Source: Spisula solida
Lineage: Eukaryota > Mollusca > Bivalvia > Venerida > Mactridae
Direction of reading: 5' to 3'
Length of the DNA stretch: 64,000 nt
Assembly (NCBI GenBank): GCA_947247005.1
Contig: OX365954.1
Coordinates: 946,001-1,010,000, forward strand
The position numbers and the translations under genes are program-made. This document shows, piece after piece, positions 1 to 10,679 of this stretch. The notes under the pieces are model-generated. The model did not search any database. It was not told where the DNA came from and saw only the letters and a program-made list of their open reading frames with translations. How positions within the stretch are numbered: the stretch's first letter is position 1; every line of letters starts with the position of its first letter.

Positions 1-1090
1 TTCATCATTTGGCTTTCTAGTCGTATATAAATGTTACATTTTATCTCATAATGTGTAGGCCTATTATTTTTGTATATTAAGACTGTCCTAATTGCCAAGC
101 AAATTGAATCATGTGAAAATTGTTTAAACCTTCCTTACAATTTATATTTAGAATTGTGTATAAGTATTTTTCCATGAGCAACCATTGAGATTGAGCAAAT
201 AATAATTCTTTTTTCGACTCAACCCCTTTCTGGATTTTACTGGCAATTTATTTGAAGCTCCAATCTGGAACCTTTTTTACCTCTCACACTTTCGTATATG
301 ATGTTGTTGTACGATGATTGCATGGCTGTCATACCATGTTGCATGTACATTGTGAGAAAATTGTCAGAAAATCTCAATCGAGAATTATATTTGAGGCTAC
401 ATTTGTCTTCCGGCGTAAGTGCTGGCACGTTAAAGAACAAAGGAACCTATTCGAATGTAGCTAGGGTATCGCACCTGGATTCTGTGTTTCACATAAATTT
501 TCTGTCTCTTCCCTTGTAGTTGTGGGTCATTGGCCAGTCTAGTACTTGGACAAAAAACAGAATGCTCACAAACGTACGTCTCAGTCGAGCGCAAAGAACA
601 AAACAATCTGGCGGTGATACGATTTTGTAGGACGGCCTTCGAAAGACTAAAGCCTTGCGATTTCCCTAAATGGTCCCCCAAAACGTAGGCAATATTGTAC
701 GCCTGTCGCTAGGTTGAGATAACCGGTCTACAAAGTGAAATTAACCTATATATTAACCTTTAATTATAAATGCAGTCTGATAATTTACCGATGGTATGCT
801 ATAACGTTGGGTCATCATAATAATCTGGGTTACAGCTATATAGGACCTATGTCAGTAGGTGTGTGATGTAAGAAATAGTTCCCAGTTTTACGAAGACTAT
901 TTTAATAATACATGTTCATCTTGAACAATATTTCTGATTATTGGTGTAAACGAACGACAAGATCTTGCTAATCCTAAATACTGATAACAATAAGCATATG
1001 TATACCCATTGCGAGCTATTTCTGGCTTTACTTTTAAATGTATTTAAAATAGAAGATTCAAAAGATTTTAAAAACATGTATGTTTCCTTA
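1..1090. other. No gene recognised
   Basis: This AT-rich stretch has only short open frames on both strands, with no recognisable domain, splice-paired exon or repeat structure. I see nothing in it that I can name. Confidence 0.5.
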
Positions 1091-1107
1091 AATATTGTTG
1101 GATTGAA

Positions 1108-1702
1108 ACAAGTACATTTATCGACCACAGGTAACTGTATCATTAATAAAGAGTAAACAAACAATTTCTTTTTTAAATTTATAATATCTTAGAAAGGTTT
1201 ATAACACGGGAAATTGACCACACAATCACTGAGGTGCAGTTTGTTTTTAATAAACATTTCATCATTTTAAATATTATTACATAATCAGAAACAAGAGAGC
1301 TTCGTCTTTAATTTGATATGAATAGTTTAAAAATCCGTCCATACATAAGAAAATAAACCCATAAGGCGTGAACTCAATTTCTTTTCTCTTGTTTAGAACA
1401 GCATTGTCGTTTCTATTGAATGCACCTCAGTGATTGACTGGACACCATGGTATACAATTCATGGTATAACTTTTTAACTAGTTGATCAATTTCGATTGGA
1501 TTTTGCATGGAGGTAGTTCTATCGATGTCGTCTATGAATGTAATTACTTTATGAAGATATCGAAAGTCAACTCTTGTTTTTGATAACTAGAAAAAATCTG
1601 ACCACTTTAGTACAAATGCACCTTTCTAAGATAACATAAATTTTATAAAGGATTTGTTTACTCTTTATCAATGATACAATTACCTGTGTTATCGACTATA
1701 AA
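1108..1702. repeat. Fold-back element with inverted arms of about 90 bp
   Basis: The sequence at about 1108-1205 returns as its reverse complement at about 1611-1702. Both arms carry a TAAAGAGTAAACAAA core and a TATCTTAGAAAGG core. A second inner pair sits at about 1223-1238 and 1421-1437 (cores ATCACTGAGGTGCA and TGCACCTCAGTGAT). There is no coding capacity. The structure fits a non-autonomous fold-back DNA transposon or long-arm MITE. I did not find a target duplication. Confidence 0.6.
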
Positions 1703-1755
1703 AATTCCATCAAACTCTGTCAACAGAATATATCTATGGATATAGTCTCTCTATA

Positions 1756-1980
1756 CAGTGCCGTAGCCAGAGGAAGATATAAGCCGAGGCAGTCCGGGGG
1801 TCAGAGGAGATTCTCACCCTTTTCTATAGTCCAGGAGCCAGATTTCAAAAGGGTCTAAAAATGGATTTTCATTTACAACCATTTATGTGATAAAAATATT
1901 TCATATATAAGTGTAGATTCTAGACATGACTTTCATTCATATTTTAGTCTGCAAGTGTTAGTCAGTCTACCTACGGCACT
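1756..1980. mobile_element. hAT-like MITE with 5-bp target duplication
   Basis: The element starts CAGTGCCGTAG and ends CTACGGCACT, and it is flanked on both sides by CTATA (1751-1755 and 1981-1985). It is about 225 bp with no open frame of note. A CAG-type terminus with a 5-bp duplication matches the pattern of the larger hAT element at 13633-15067, so it may be mobilised by a related transposase. That link is inferred. Confidence 0.6.
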
Positions 1981-1985
1981 CTATA

Positions 1986-2595
1986 GATCGTACAGTTTAT
2001 TACAGTTGTTTTAATATACAATGGTCGCCCTTATATTGACATACAAGGGTATTTGGTAATCTTAGAGTTTTTCCCCGATTGATTCAGTATTAAAGAGTAC
2101 CGTAAAATTTGAATTTATGAATCTTCTGTTAAAATGATACGATATATATTACAATTTATTAAATTATTTATGAACTTCAATTCACTTAATCACGGGTATA
2201 CACTTCTCATGTATTCTTTGACTGCCAAAATGTTAAATATTCTAAAGGGAGATCAATCAATATTTGGGGTTTGTCGATTGTTGAATTAACGGACGGAGTT
2301 GTCTCCCTTCATGAACATGTTATTATTAAATAGTATTGCTAGAATTCAGACGCGTAGATAACTTTACGCAAAATACGCAGCTGTGTGTACATTCCTCTTA
2401 AATTCATCGATTTTATTATTTATCGAATGTCAGAAATAAACAAAAAAAACGTCCGTTTGTCTTATTCAACTACCATGTTAGCCACGACCCCGGTTTATAA
2501 TTATTTTACAGTTTTACAGCTAAATTTATCTACTAATTGGCCAAATGTGACATCATTTTTCGTAATTGACAGAAACCTACAGGTGCCGTGAAATA
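1986..2595. other. No gene recognised
   Basis: This is AT-rich sequence with no recognisable gene. A short inverted pair (AAGGGAGATCAA near 2247 and TTGTCTCCCTT near 2300) brackets about 60 bp and could be a decayed MITE. Confidence 0.4.
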
Positions 2596-3213
2596 TACAT
2601 ATGAGCCAGTCTCCAGGAAAACCTGCTATTTTGACAAAAAAAATGATTTTGAGATTTTTTATTATTTAAAAGAGCAATCTTAATGAAGCAAAATGCAAAA
2701 TAAATTTTGTTAGTATCTTAATTTTTAATGAAGTTACAGCTGTTTTGTTGAGGCCCTATTCAGACCCTTTTTGTGTGACGTCGCAAACGTCATTCAAGCG
2801 TTATTCGACGTCGTTGTAACAAGAACTTTATTAATACTGCATTTGATCAATTACTTACACTGGTCAAAATGGTATCAAGTTTTAGAATAATGTTTTAAGT
2901 TTTAAAATATACATCCAAATTGTAAATGTTCACATTTAGAGAAAGGCTACTACTGTTTTAATCAACTAACTCCTCGTTTTTCTCAATCAGAGTACTTTTA
3001 TGAAATTGATCACCATAGCAACGATGTAAATGATTTCGACATATTGCATAAGACATTTTAAAGCTAAGATATAGTAATATATGGATAAATGACTTAAAAT
3101 TGAATCTATAGATATGTCATTTTTTCTTATTTGAAAGCTTTTTCAAAATCTTGTTACATGCAGTGATTACATAATGTCACTATAGTAGGTTTTCCTGGAG
3201 ACTATTATGTATT
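2596..3213. mobile_element. MITE family 1, copy A
   Basis: It has inverted ends: TACATATGAGCC followed by a CTCCAGGAAAACC core at the left, and GGTTTTCCTGGAG at about 3188-3200 on the right. The interior contains a segment around 2776-2800 (GACGTCGCAAACGTCATTCA) that recurs in opposite orientation in the copy at 35711-36284. The right terminus is more decayed than the left. There is no transposase, so this is a non-autonomous DNA transposon. Confidence 0.65.
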
Positions 3214-3389
3214 TGTACTGGCAAACTGCTTATATCTACAAGTTCTTCAAATATTTCTGTATTGTGATACAAGAGGAGTAAGCCAAACATAGTGGGAATA
3301 TTTCCATTGGAATAGTTGCTATGAATACCTTCCCTTTGGTAACTCAGTTAAGATGTCATCATAACATGCATTAACCTAATATATTCACC

Positions 3390-3790
3390 GCGTATAAACC
3401 TTATCACAATATGACTTATTGTGAGACTATACAATTCAACGTGTATGACTTATTGCGATAACCGGAGGTGTCTCGTTTATACACTGTCAGTGTGGTATTT
3501 GCCTCTTTGAGTAGTAAATATTGTATACACACAAGGACTTTAAAAACGCCTCATCGAATTCAAAGCCCAATATCGCTTAAAGAGTTTATGTTATTGCAAT
3601 ATAATTTTACATGTGTATTAATTAATCTTACGGACGTGTAAATCAGTTTAGTTTGTAATAAAATGTTGTCTCATTATTTTCTAGGAGTCCCACAAGCGCA
3701 CTTATATATATCGCAATAACATAAATGCTTTGAGCGATATTGGACGTTGAATTAGGTGAGGCGTTTTTAAAGTCCTTGAGTGTATACCCT
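3390..3790. repeat. Palindromic repeat element
   Basis: Arms at about 3522-3604 and 3703-3788 are imperfect reverse complements (core AAGGACTTTAAAAACGCCTC). The preceding stretch 3390-3485, with two copies of a TATGACTTATTG motif, is related to 50740-50930, so this belongs to a dispersed family. It is probably a fold-back DNA transposon with no coding capacity. Confidence 0.55.
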
Positions 3791-4010
3791 AGTATGTCAT
3801 TAATGAACCTCATGTGTAAAACAAACATAGAATACACAAAGTAACATCGTGATAGTTTAAACTTTTAATACAAAATACAATCATCATACATTTCAATTCA
3901 TCAACATAACTTCATATCACATTTTCTTTCTGCAAGAAAGAAAGATAAGTCATCAATGATTAACATTACAATAACGAACATATACTGCTGAACATCTCTC
4001 CCAAAGAGTG

Positions 4011-4160
4011 CTGGGTGATATTCAATATTGGTCTTATTTGATTAGAGTAGGATAGCCAATCATATCACCTGATACTGACCAAGAGTTTAATATGGCGTGA
4101 TCTGATTGGTTGTCCTTATCCTTAAGTCAAGTAAGAGCAATACTGAATACCACCCCTGGT
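4011..4160. mobile_element. MITE family 2, copy A
   Basis: It is about 150 bp with imperfect inverted ends (CTGGGTGATATTCAATATTG at the left; ATACTGAATACCACCCCTGG at the right). A second copy lies at 16185-16316. The interior carries the shared motif CTGACCAAGAGTTTAATATG. It is non-coding. Confidence 0.65.
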
Positions 4161-5300
4161 CTAGCGACAAACTACTGTATACTAGTATTCGGACTTCATA
4201 GAGTAAACTTTTACTGCACCAAATTCAATCGCGAATTTGGTATTGTATTATTGTGCAGTGGTGTTTTAAAATAAAAACGTACATTGTAAATACACAATAA
4301 AAGTCCGCCCAGGATAATGTGATATTTACAAACATGAATCGGTTTGGTCAACTGTGGCAAAATTGGTTTTCCAAATCATTTAAATAAACAGATAAGGTCA
4401 GTATTGTAGTCAAAACATCACTGATAATTGGTGCACATAATTGTAATCCACCTTTGTGGACCATACCAAATTTTCCCGCCTATCGCATTATCCTTGGCGC
4501 ACTATACTTCTATCTAAATGAAACGCATATAACAGTTTACAACCAAATACCGAAGAGTAACATTAAGTCGAAACAGTGTACTTTTCTTAATTAATTAATC
4601 AATAGTTGGAACTAATGCTTACGTACTGTAAGTACGAGCGTATACATGTATATCGATAGCTTTTATATGAATTATTAAACTGACAAATGTAGATCATTTT
4701 GTAGAAATATCAGAAACTCATAGAGCACTTTACTCCATTCACACCGTTTACTTACAGTATTCTGTTATATGACTAATTAAGACTATGTACTCAATCTCCA
4801 TACTAATATGTTACTGGGATATAGATGATGACCGGTGTATGTACATTGTGTACACTAATGGGCCGTGAAATGGGTGAATCATGGAGAAAAATATAGGATA
4901 GACAATAAGTATCGTTGGTTATGAGATTTAGACGGCGAGCTTCAGCGAGATGTCTATCCAACTTAGTCCACGTGACTTCCTAATTGTAGATGTACCGTTA
5001 TCCATGCACTTATTACTCAAAACAACAAAGGATCAAAATCACAGGTTATTCAGCTCAAAAGTGTTGGATACAGGATTTAGACGATGGAAATACTGCGCTG
5101 TGGTTGGCTATTTGCGGCTTATAGTGGTCTAAGGATCAACAACAAATGCACATTACGCCTGTTATCAATACATACCGTTTAAGTAAATCTTAACGGTAAA
5201 AATAATAATCACATAGTCCAATGGATTAGCTTTTAAAACCTTCGACAAGTACCTCCGACAAACAACGAGGCGGGGTGATCTCTGCTCTGACGGAATGCCA
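4161..5300. other. No gene recognised
   Basis: I see no exon, RNA gene or clear repeat. The longest open frame (60 codons, about 4950-5132) has no recognisable domain and no splice context. Confidence 0.45.
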
Positions 5301-5304
5301 CTGA

Positions 5305-5377
5305 TAGTCTGGTTCCCGTCCCAAATCCCACAGTATAATGTAATGTAATGTAATATTTGGGGACGGGAACCAGACTA
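5305..5377. repeat. Short hairpin repeat
   Basis: A 22-bp arm (5305-5326, core TAGTCTGGTTCCCGTCCC) is repeated as its reverse complement at 5355-5377. The arms are separated by about 28 bp containing three TAATG repeats. It is probably the remnant of a very small fold-back element. A transcription terminator role is not expected in a eukaryotic genome. Confidence 0.6.
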
Positions 5378-5380
5378 GGA

Positions 5381-6328
5381 AAACATGTATTAGTATACGG
5401 GAGATATTATTCTTACAATTCTTGCAATCCGAAGGTGGAGTAAACAAGGTAGCGTTTGGTTTGACAAACTCGAAGTCAGCAAACACATACGATTCAGATT
5501 CTTGTCTTGCTGTAATAGAAATACAAGATATAATTATAATTTAGCACGCTGATTGTACAATTTATATGTGCATGTATGTTGCGTCATTCACATATAAAAT
5601 TTACGACTGACATTGCTTACAACATAAATTGACTGTTATTGACAGGACGGTGGATTATACGAGGTTCAATGGACATGCATTCTTCACATACAAGCAGACA
5701 ATTAACATTCAATTGGTGCTGAAAAAACAAAAGACGCGTAAAAATAATAATAATAGACCTTTAGTACCACGTCCAATACGAGAATACCCAACCGCTGTCA
5801 TCTATAAACATATAAACCACTCCATCTTTCTCTCTTGTTTATTATTACTCTATTGTCACATCTTTGTGCTCACACACGCACTCACTCTTTTGAATTTATG
5901 TTGCTAAGTAGTGTCATTTTGTTGTGTCATTGTATAAATTGTGTATTGTATATTGATGTTCTCGTGGGCCATGTGGCCTTTAGAATTTGAATTAAATTCT
6001 TCTATTCTATAAAGCCCGTGAATGCTTAGCTTTAATACATATAAAACGCTAGACAGACATCCAGCAAAATTAATGCTTTACATACTTGTAATACCTAGAG
6101 ATGTGCTTTTGGGAGCAAGTTAGTTCTGAATGATACTCATAATTCCAGGAACACTGGTTAGATCAACTGGCCCAGTGATTATATGTAGGTATTTTACCGA
6201 ACTATTTTCATACTCATCGCACTCGGAGCATGGATTTTGATTGGCTACTTTACAAGACAACAATTAAAGAATCGTTACTTTATCATGAAATATCAAATTT
6301 TGACTTTCTTTAATGCTCATGGAGCTAA
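5381..6328. other. 3' flank of the ependymin-related gene
   Basis: No gene is seen. On the minus strand a possible polyadenylation signal ATTAAA (plus-strand TTTAAT, 6308-6313) lies about 16 nt after the proposed stop codon of the neighbouring gene, with another near 6033-6038. These hexamers are common in AT-rich DNA, so neither is assigned firmly. Confidence 0.35.
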
Positions 6329-6516
6329 TCATTCAATATAAACATAATTAAATTTCAGTAAATCACACTGAGACGTTAGCTGGATAGAACCATTTGAAGT
6401 TAGATTACGAATTGTGTTGAACATATATTCTTTTTTATTATCATGGTGGCTAAACATGATATAACATGTACTTTTAGTTGTTGCAAAACCAGGGTGCCCC
6501 CCATGTACCATATCCC
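6329..6516 (-). CDS. Ependymin-related gene, putative terminal exon
   Basis: In the frame set by exon 4, an exon starting after GCCAAG gives about 62 residues ending in a LTSQCDLL-type tail and a stop at 6329. The family usually ends with a short segment and a last cysteine, which fits. The acceptor has a weak pyrimidine tract and other AG sites give a different frame, so the start is uncertain. Confidence 0.45.
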
Positions 6517-9500
6517 CTTGGCTATTCAGGGGTATGGCTCGACACAAGTTAACATATTTCGTCATCATGAAGGCGGCGTTATACAGGATGAGAACACACA
6601 CAAATAAATAATTTCAAAATAAATTTCTTCTTCAAAATAATTAAAATACATGTACAACCTGGAGTGGATTTGAACTTTGTCATAGAAATAGGTACACATT
6701 CCATAGTGGTTTGAACACTCCATGTAAACCCGTCCGCTGGATTCACACCATCCCAAGCCTGGGCTTCAACTTGTTCAGAACCGGAACCATAGAATAGATC
6801 AGCGTCAACTGGTGGTAAACCATCTGTAATAGACATGTGATAAACCATCTGTAATAGACGTGTGGTAAACCATCTGTAATAGACGTGTGGTAAACCATCT
6901 GTAATAGACATGTGGTAAACCATCTGTAATAGACGTGCGGTAAACCATCTGTAATAGACGTGTGGTAAACCATCTGTAATAGACGTGCGGTAAACCATCT
7001 GTAATAGACGTGCGGTAAACCATCTGTAATAGACATGCGGTAAACCATCTGTAATAGACATGCGGTAAACCATCTGTAATAGACATGTGGTAAACCATCT
7101 GTAATAGACATGTGGTAAACCATCTGTAATAGACATGTGGTAAACCATCTGTAATAGACATGTGGTAAACCATCTGTAATAGACATGTGGCAAACCACCT
7201 GTAATAGACATGTGGCTGTAATAGACATGTGGTAAACCATCTGTAATAGGCATGTGGTAAACCATCTGTAATAGACATGTGGTAAACCATCTGTAATAGA
7301 CATGTGGTAAACCATCTGTAATAGACATGTGGTAAACCATCTGTAATAGACATGTGGTAAACCATCTGTAATAGACATGTGGCAAACCACCTGTAATAGA
7401 CATGTGGCTGTAATAGACATGTGGTAAACCATCTGTAATAGGCATGTGGTAAACCATCTGTAATAGACATGTGGTAAACCATCTGTAATAGACATGTGGC
7501 AAACCATCTGTAATAGACATGTGGCTGTAATAGACATGTGGTAAACCATCTGTAATAGACATGTGGTAAACCATCTGTAATAGACATGTGGTAAACCATC
7601 TGTAATAGACATGTGGTAAACGACCTGTAATAGACATGTGGAAAATCATCTGTAATAGACATGTGGTTAACCATCTGTAATAAACATGTGGTAAACCATC
7701 TGTAATATACATGTGGTAAACCATCTGTAATAGACATGTGATAAACCATCTGTAATAGACGTGTGGTAAACCATCTGTAATAGACGTGTGGTAAACGATC
7801 TGTAATAGACATGTGGTACACCATCTGTAATAGACATGTACAAATAAACATACTAATAAATTATAGTAATGCACATGTATGATTATGATACATTTACAGA
7901 GTTTATGATATACTAGTATGGTATTTTAATGACCTCGTGGTATTTTCACACTGGACCGAATTAAGGTTCTTGTCGTTGTGAATTGTGAGATGGTCTTATC
8001 ATTACTAGATCTTATGTAATGGAAAGGTTGAATGATCATACCTGGAACACACATGGTGTAATTCTGTGAAGAAGCATCGGTAACATTACAGTATGAATAC
8101 CCCATATAAGTGCCAAAGTTGTAGCTTTTATCCTATAATGAAGAAATTAACATTCTTATAACTACGCCTGAAATACAGATTTGAGCCACAAGTATAACAT
8201 AAAGATGTTACGGCCTTTCTCTGATTTAACATAAAGATGTTACGGCCTTCCCCTGATGTAACATAAAGATGTCACGGCCTTCCTCTGATTTAACATAAAG
8301 GTGTTACGGCCTTCCCCTGATGTAACATAAAGATGTTACGGCCTTCCTCTGATTTAACATAAAGGTGTTACGGCCTTCCCCTGATGTAACATAAAGGTGT
8401 TACGGCCTTCCCCTGATGTAACATAAAGATGTTACGGCCTTCCCCTGATGTAACATAAAGGTGTTACGGCCTTCCCCTGATGTAACATATATATGGACTA
8501 AGTATATGAAAAATCTTGTACATATCGTGCAAGGTTATGAAACGGTTATCCTAAAGAGCAACATCATTGTCATAAATTTATTGACAAGCTCCACTGAGCC
8601 TTTGTTTAGTTTGTATTCCAGCCATGAAGACTTCTTATACAAATACAGAAGATAACAGGTGAAAACACGTTTTTAGCAATTTTCACATTGGTTTTACCTG
8701 CAAAATAACCTTTACATTGACCTTTGAAGATTCTAAAAATGTTTTAGTTAAAATGAGTTTTGTTTTGTCTATAACAATCAAGCAAAGTTATTTCAAAAAG
8801 TTGCATCATATTCCTGATATTTTCATAACATTGATAATAGGCTAGTACTGTCAAAAAGGCGGCCATCTTGGACTCCATCTTGGATTTCTCGGAACGCCGA
8901 ACAGTTTGGTATATGACATGTCTTGTTACCTACCATTAGTAGCATCATTATTACACGGACCGATCAGCAATCTCCCGGAATTACTCTCGTAGTTTAAACA
9001 GTAGTTATTCCACAATTATTTTTACAACGTTTGTTTATTAATTACAAAAGCTCAAGGATTGGGAAACAAGTTTTGAAACTTATTTATAATATATATTACC
9101 CTCGTGGACTGGTTTGCTGAACCACAAGCAATGGGGCTACCGGTATAGCAAGGTATATATACGAGTACCGAAAACATTGATACGAGTATGTCGTATCGTG
9201 TCGACTGGCCTGCTCCAATAAGTTTCATTTCTAGGCCGACTCCCTAGATGCATAAATATACCAGTAATAACATTCTGAGTTAAAAACAAGTTGCATTTTC
9301 TGTCATATTAGACTACATCACTAGTAGGCTTCTTTCTCAACTTGAGCAATATATTCCTTAGCTCTCTATATTATTGATCAGTTTTCAATACTTTCTATCG
9401 TTTTACTAACTCGGTTCAGCAACTATGAACTTTTAAATAACATAATTTAATGAACAGGTACTTACATTATTTTGGTCAACTATAACTGAATAGTCGTATG

Positions 9501-10562
9501 ATGTAGAAGCACCGTCCTTGAATGTGACTACAGTTCCATCCACTCTCGTCATCTGTAGATCATTGTCGTGTGCCATGACGATTAAATTCTGTATAATAGA
9601 AACAATAACTACAATACGGTTGTACACTGCCCTCCAAAAGTTCCTTCACACTCCTCAAAATATACGATTTACTTCAATAGACCAACACTTATGTAAAATT
9701 TACCATTCTTTGCAGTTAAATAATTACATATAGAGTTGATTTATCAACCGGATGAGAAAATGATACATGTAATAAGCAATCATTTCCATAGGTTTTGAAT
9801 GAATATCATAAGAAAAACATCCATGAAAAAGTACCGACTTAGAGTGAGGAACTTTTTGAGGGCACGTGTATGTCAAATTTCAGACGCGTCTACTAAATAC
9901 AAGTACGAGTAAAGGTACCCGACGAGTATGTGTACATTTCTCGCTTAATAACGTGTTCTTCTAAGACGCGTTTAAGAAATGTTGATCTCCAAAGACATAT
10001 CATGATGGATCCTATATTTGAACCAAAATAAACTACAAACCCAATGACATTTGTTTTGAATAGAATTTGACTTGCGTCACAGTTTGCCTGTCATTAACGA
10101 CAGACATTCTGACATTTACGTTACTACCGCTTACGTTTACGTAACGTTGCTATGGTGACAATTATAAGTGATTTTCTCAGGTTTGTATTTTTGCTTCTGA
10201 AAAGAAGTAAAAGGAAAAACATACATCCACTTTTCAAGAATTGTATTAACATTAAGAAGACAAGAAACTTGTTTAACATGATTGTAACAACACAATTGAA
10301 GGAGCTTAATCATGGGGAAAAATCGCTAAGACACAAAAAATTCAAACCGAAACAACTTGAAAATAAAAGTTGTACGATATGATTCAGGGAATTTTAACAA
10401 ACGTACCTGAGTGACTACCGACTCCGTGCCTTCATTTACCATCGATGTTATCTGCATTTTACCAGAATAAGACAATGAAGGTGCACAGCATGGCGCACCA
10501 GTCGCACCTTGTGCTACATTTATACAAACAGCAATAGCAATAATATGTGCAGTCAGAAACAT
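6329..10562 (-). CDS. Ependymin-related secreted protein (five-exon gene)
   Basis: I read this as one spliced gene with exons 10562-10407, 9588-9466, 8132-8042, 6823-6659 and, less surely, 6516-6329. The product is about 240 residues, near the usual 200-230 of the family. It opens with a hydrophobic signal peptide (residues 1-19, cut near AQG-AT), then CCAPSLSYSGKMQ. This matches the ependymin pattern of a Cys-Pro start followed by an aromatic-Gly motif and a SYDYS-type strand, then YCNVT, a PPVDADLFYGSGSE stretch, and TTMECVPISM near the C-terminal conserved cysteine. N-glycosylation sequons are visible (NVT, NYT). Ependymin-family proteins are secreted or lysosomal, lipid- or calcium-binding proteins of extracellular matrix and nervous tissue, and are expanded in molluscs. 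The ligand here is unknown. Introns 1 to 3 hold a MITE and two minisatellites. The family call is from motif pattern by eye, without alignment. Confidence 0.75.
6659..6823 (-). CDS. Ependymin-related gene, exon 4
   Basis: The exon enters in phase 1 at acceptor TATTACAG, so that GAT is completed across the junction. It encodes DGLPPVDADLFYGSGSE and later TTMECVPISM, then leaves at CCAG before GTTGTA (phase 1; GTACAT four nt on is an alternative donor). The first 11 nt and the acceptor are also part of the 25-bp minisatellite, so any of about 40 upstream acceptors could in principle be used. Confidence 0.7.
6813..7840. repeat. 25-bp minisatellite of about 40 copies carrying a splice acceptor
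   Basis: The unit on the plus strand is TAAACCATCTGTAATAGACA followed by TGTGG. Most copies differ by one or two bases (ACATG/ACGTG), and a few are shortened to about 17 bp (TGTAATAGACATGTGG). A higher-order block containing a short unit recurs near 7185, 7380 and 7500. Read on the minus strand, each unit contains TCTATTACAG followed by ATGGTTTA, the acceptor and first coding bases of ependymin exon 4. The array is open in all three minus-strand frames because 25 is not a multiple of three and no frame makes a stop. Long open frames here are therefore not separate genes. Confidence 0.9.
8042..8132 (-). CDS. Ependymin-related gene, exon 3
   Basis: The 91-nt exon follows acceptor CATTATAG and precedes donor GTATGA, entering in phase 0 and leaving in phase 1. 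It encodes DKSYNFGTYMGYSYCNVTDA and ends near CVP. The cysteines and the NVT/NYT sequons fit an extracellular fold. Confidence 0.75.
8194..8489. repeat. 32-bp minisatellite, about 9 copies
   Basis: The unit is TAACATAAAGATGTTACGGC followed by CTTCCCCTGATG. Each copy contains a small inverted pair (TAACAT, AAAG, ATGTTA), so single strands could form short hairpins. It lies in intron 2 of the ependymin-related gene, about 60 bp upstream of exon 3. No unique spacers occur, so it is not a CRISPR-like array. Confidence 0.9.
8490..9465. other. Intron 2 remainder
   Basis: This is intronic sequence of the ependymin-related gene between the 32-bp array and exon 2. I see no additional exon or named repeat in it. 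Confidence 0.4.
9466..9588 (-). CDS. Ependymin-related gene, exon 2
   Basis: The exon has 41 codons after the acceptor TTATACAG and ends AAT before donor GTAAGT, phase 0. It encodes NLIVMAHDNDLQMTRVDG and then a TSYDYSVIVD strand, which corresponds to the conserved Tyr-Asp beta strands of the family. Confidence 0.8.
9625..9868. mobile_element. MITE family 3, copy A (Tc1/mariner-like TA insertion)
   Basis: The element begins CACTGCCCTCCAAAAGTTCC and ends with the imperfect complement GAACTTTTTGAGGGCACGTG, flanked by TA on both sides. The related copy at 20610-20846 has the same ends. It sits in intron 1 of the ependymin-related gene and is non-coding. Confidence 0.7.
9869..10406. other. Intron 1 remainder of the ependymin-related gene
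   Basis: This is AT-rich intron between the MITE and exon 1. A 76-codon open frame on the plus strand has no recognisable domain and is taken as chance. Confidence 0.4.
10407..10562 (-). CDS. Ependymin-related gene, exon 1 (signal peptide)
   Basis: The exon encodes 52 residues from ATG at 10562 and ends CAG before the donor GTACGT, phase 0. It has a hydrophobic leader, then ATGAPCCAPSLSYSGKMQ, the cysteine-rich start of the mature ependymin domain. The start is supported by the signal peptide and by a TATA box about 100 bp upstream. Confidence 0.8.
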
Positions 10563-10660
10563 TGTTACAAAATATCTATTCTTCCTGAGTATCAGTTATA
10601 ACAGACTCGTTCCGTCTCTCAGACTTATACTTATGATATGCAGATAGTTGACTAGCTGTG

Positions 10661-10671
10661 CATATATATAA
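10661..10671 (-). promoter_or_regulatory. Probable TATA box of the ependymin-related gene
   Basis: Minus-strand TATATATATG lies about 100 bp upstream of the ATG at 10562. That places a transcription start near 10630-10640 and a leader of about 75 nt. The position is typical, but TATA strings are frequent in this AT-rich DNA. Confidence 0.5.
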
Positions 10672-10679
10672 CACCACAG

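Noticed and set aside
6579..7874. Minus-strand open frames of 289-431 codons with a 25-residue repeat
   Set aside because: They arise from a 25-bp minisatellite with no stop in any frame. All three frames are open, and only the last part overlaps the real ependymin exon 4.
8194..8489. CRISPR-like direct repeats
   Set aside because: Units are contiguous 32-bp repeats without unique spacers, in a eukaryotic intron.
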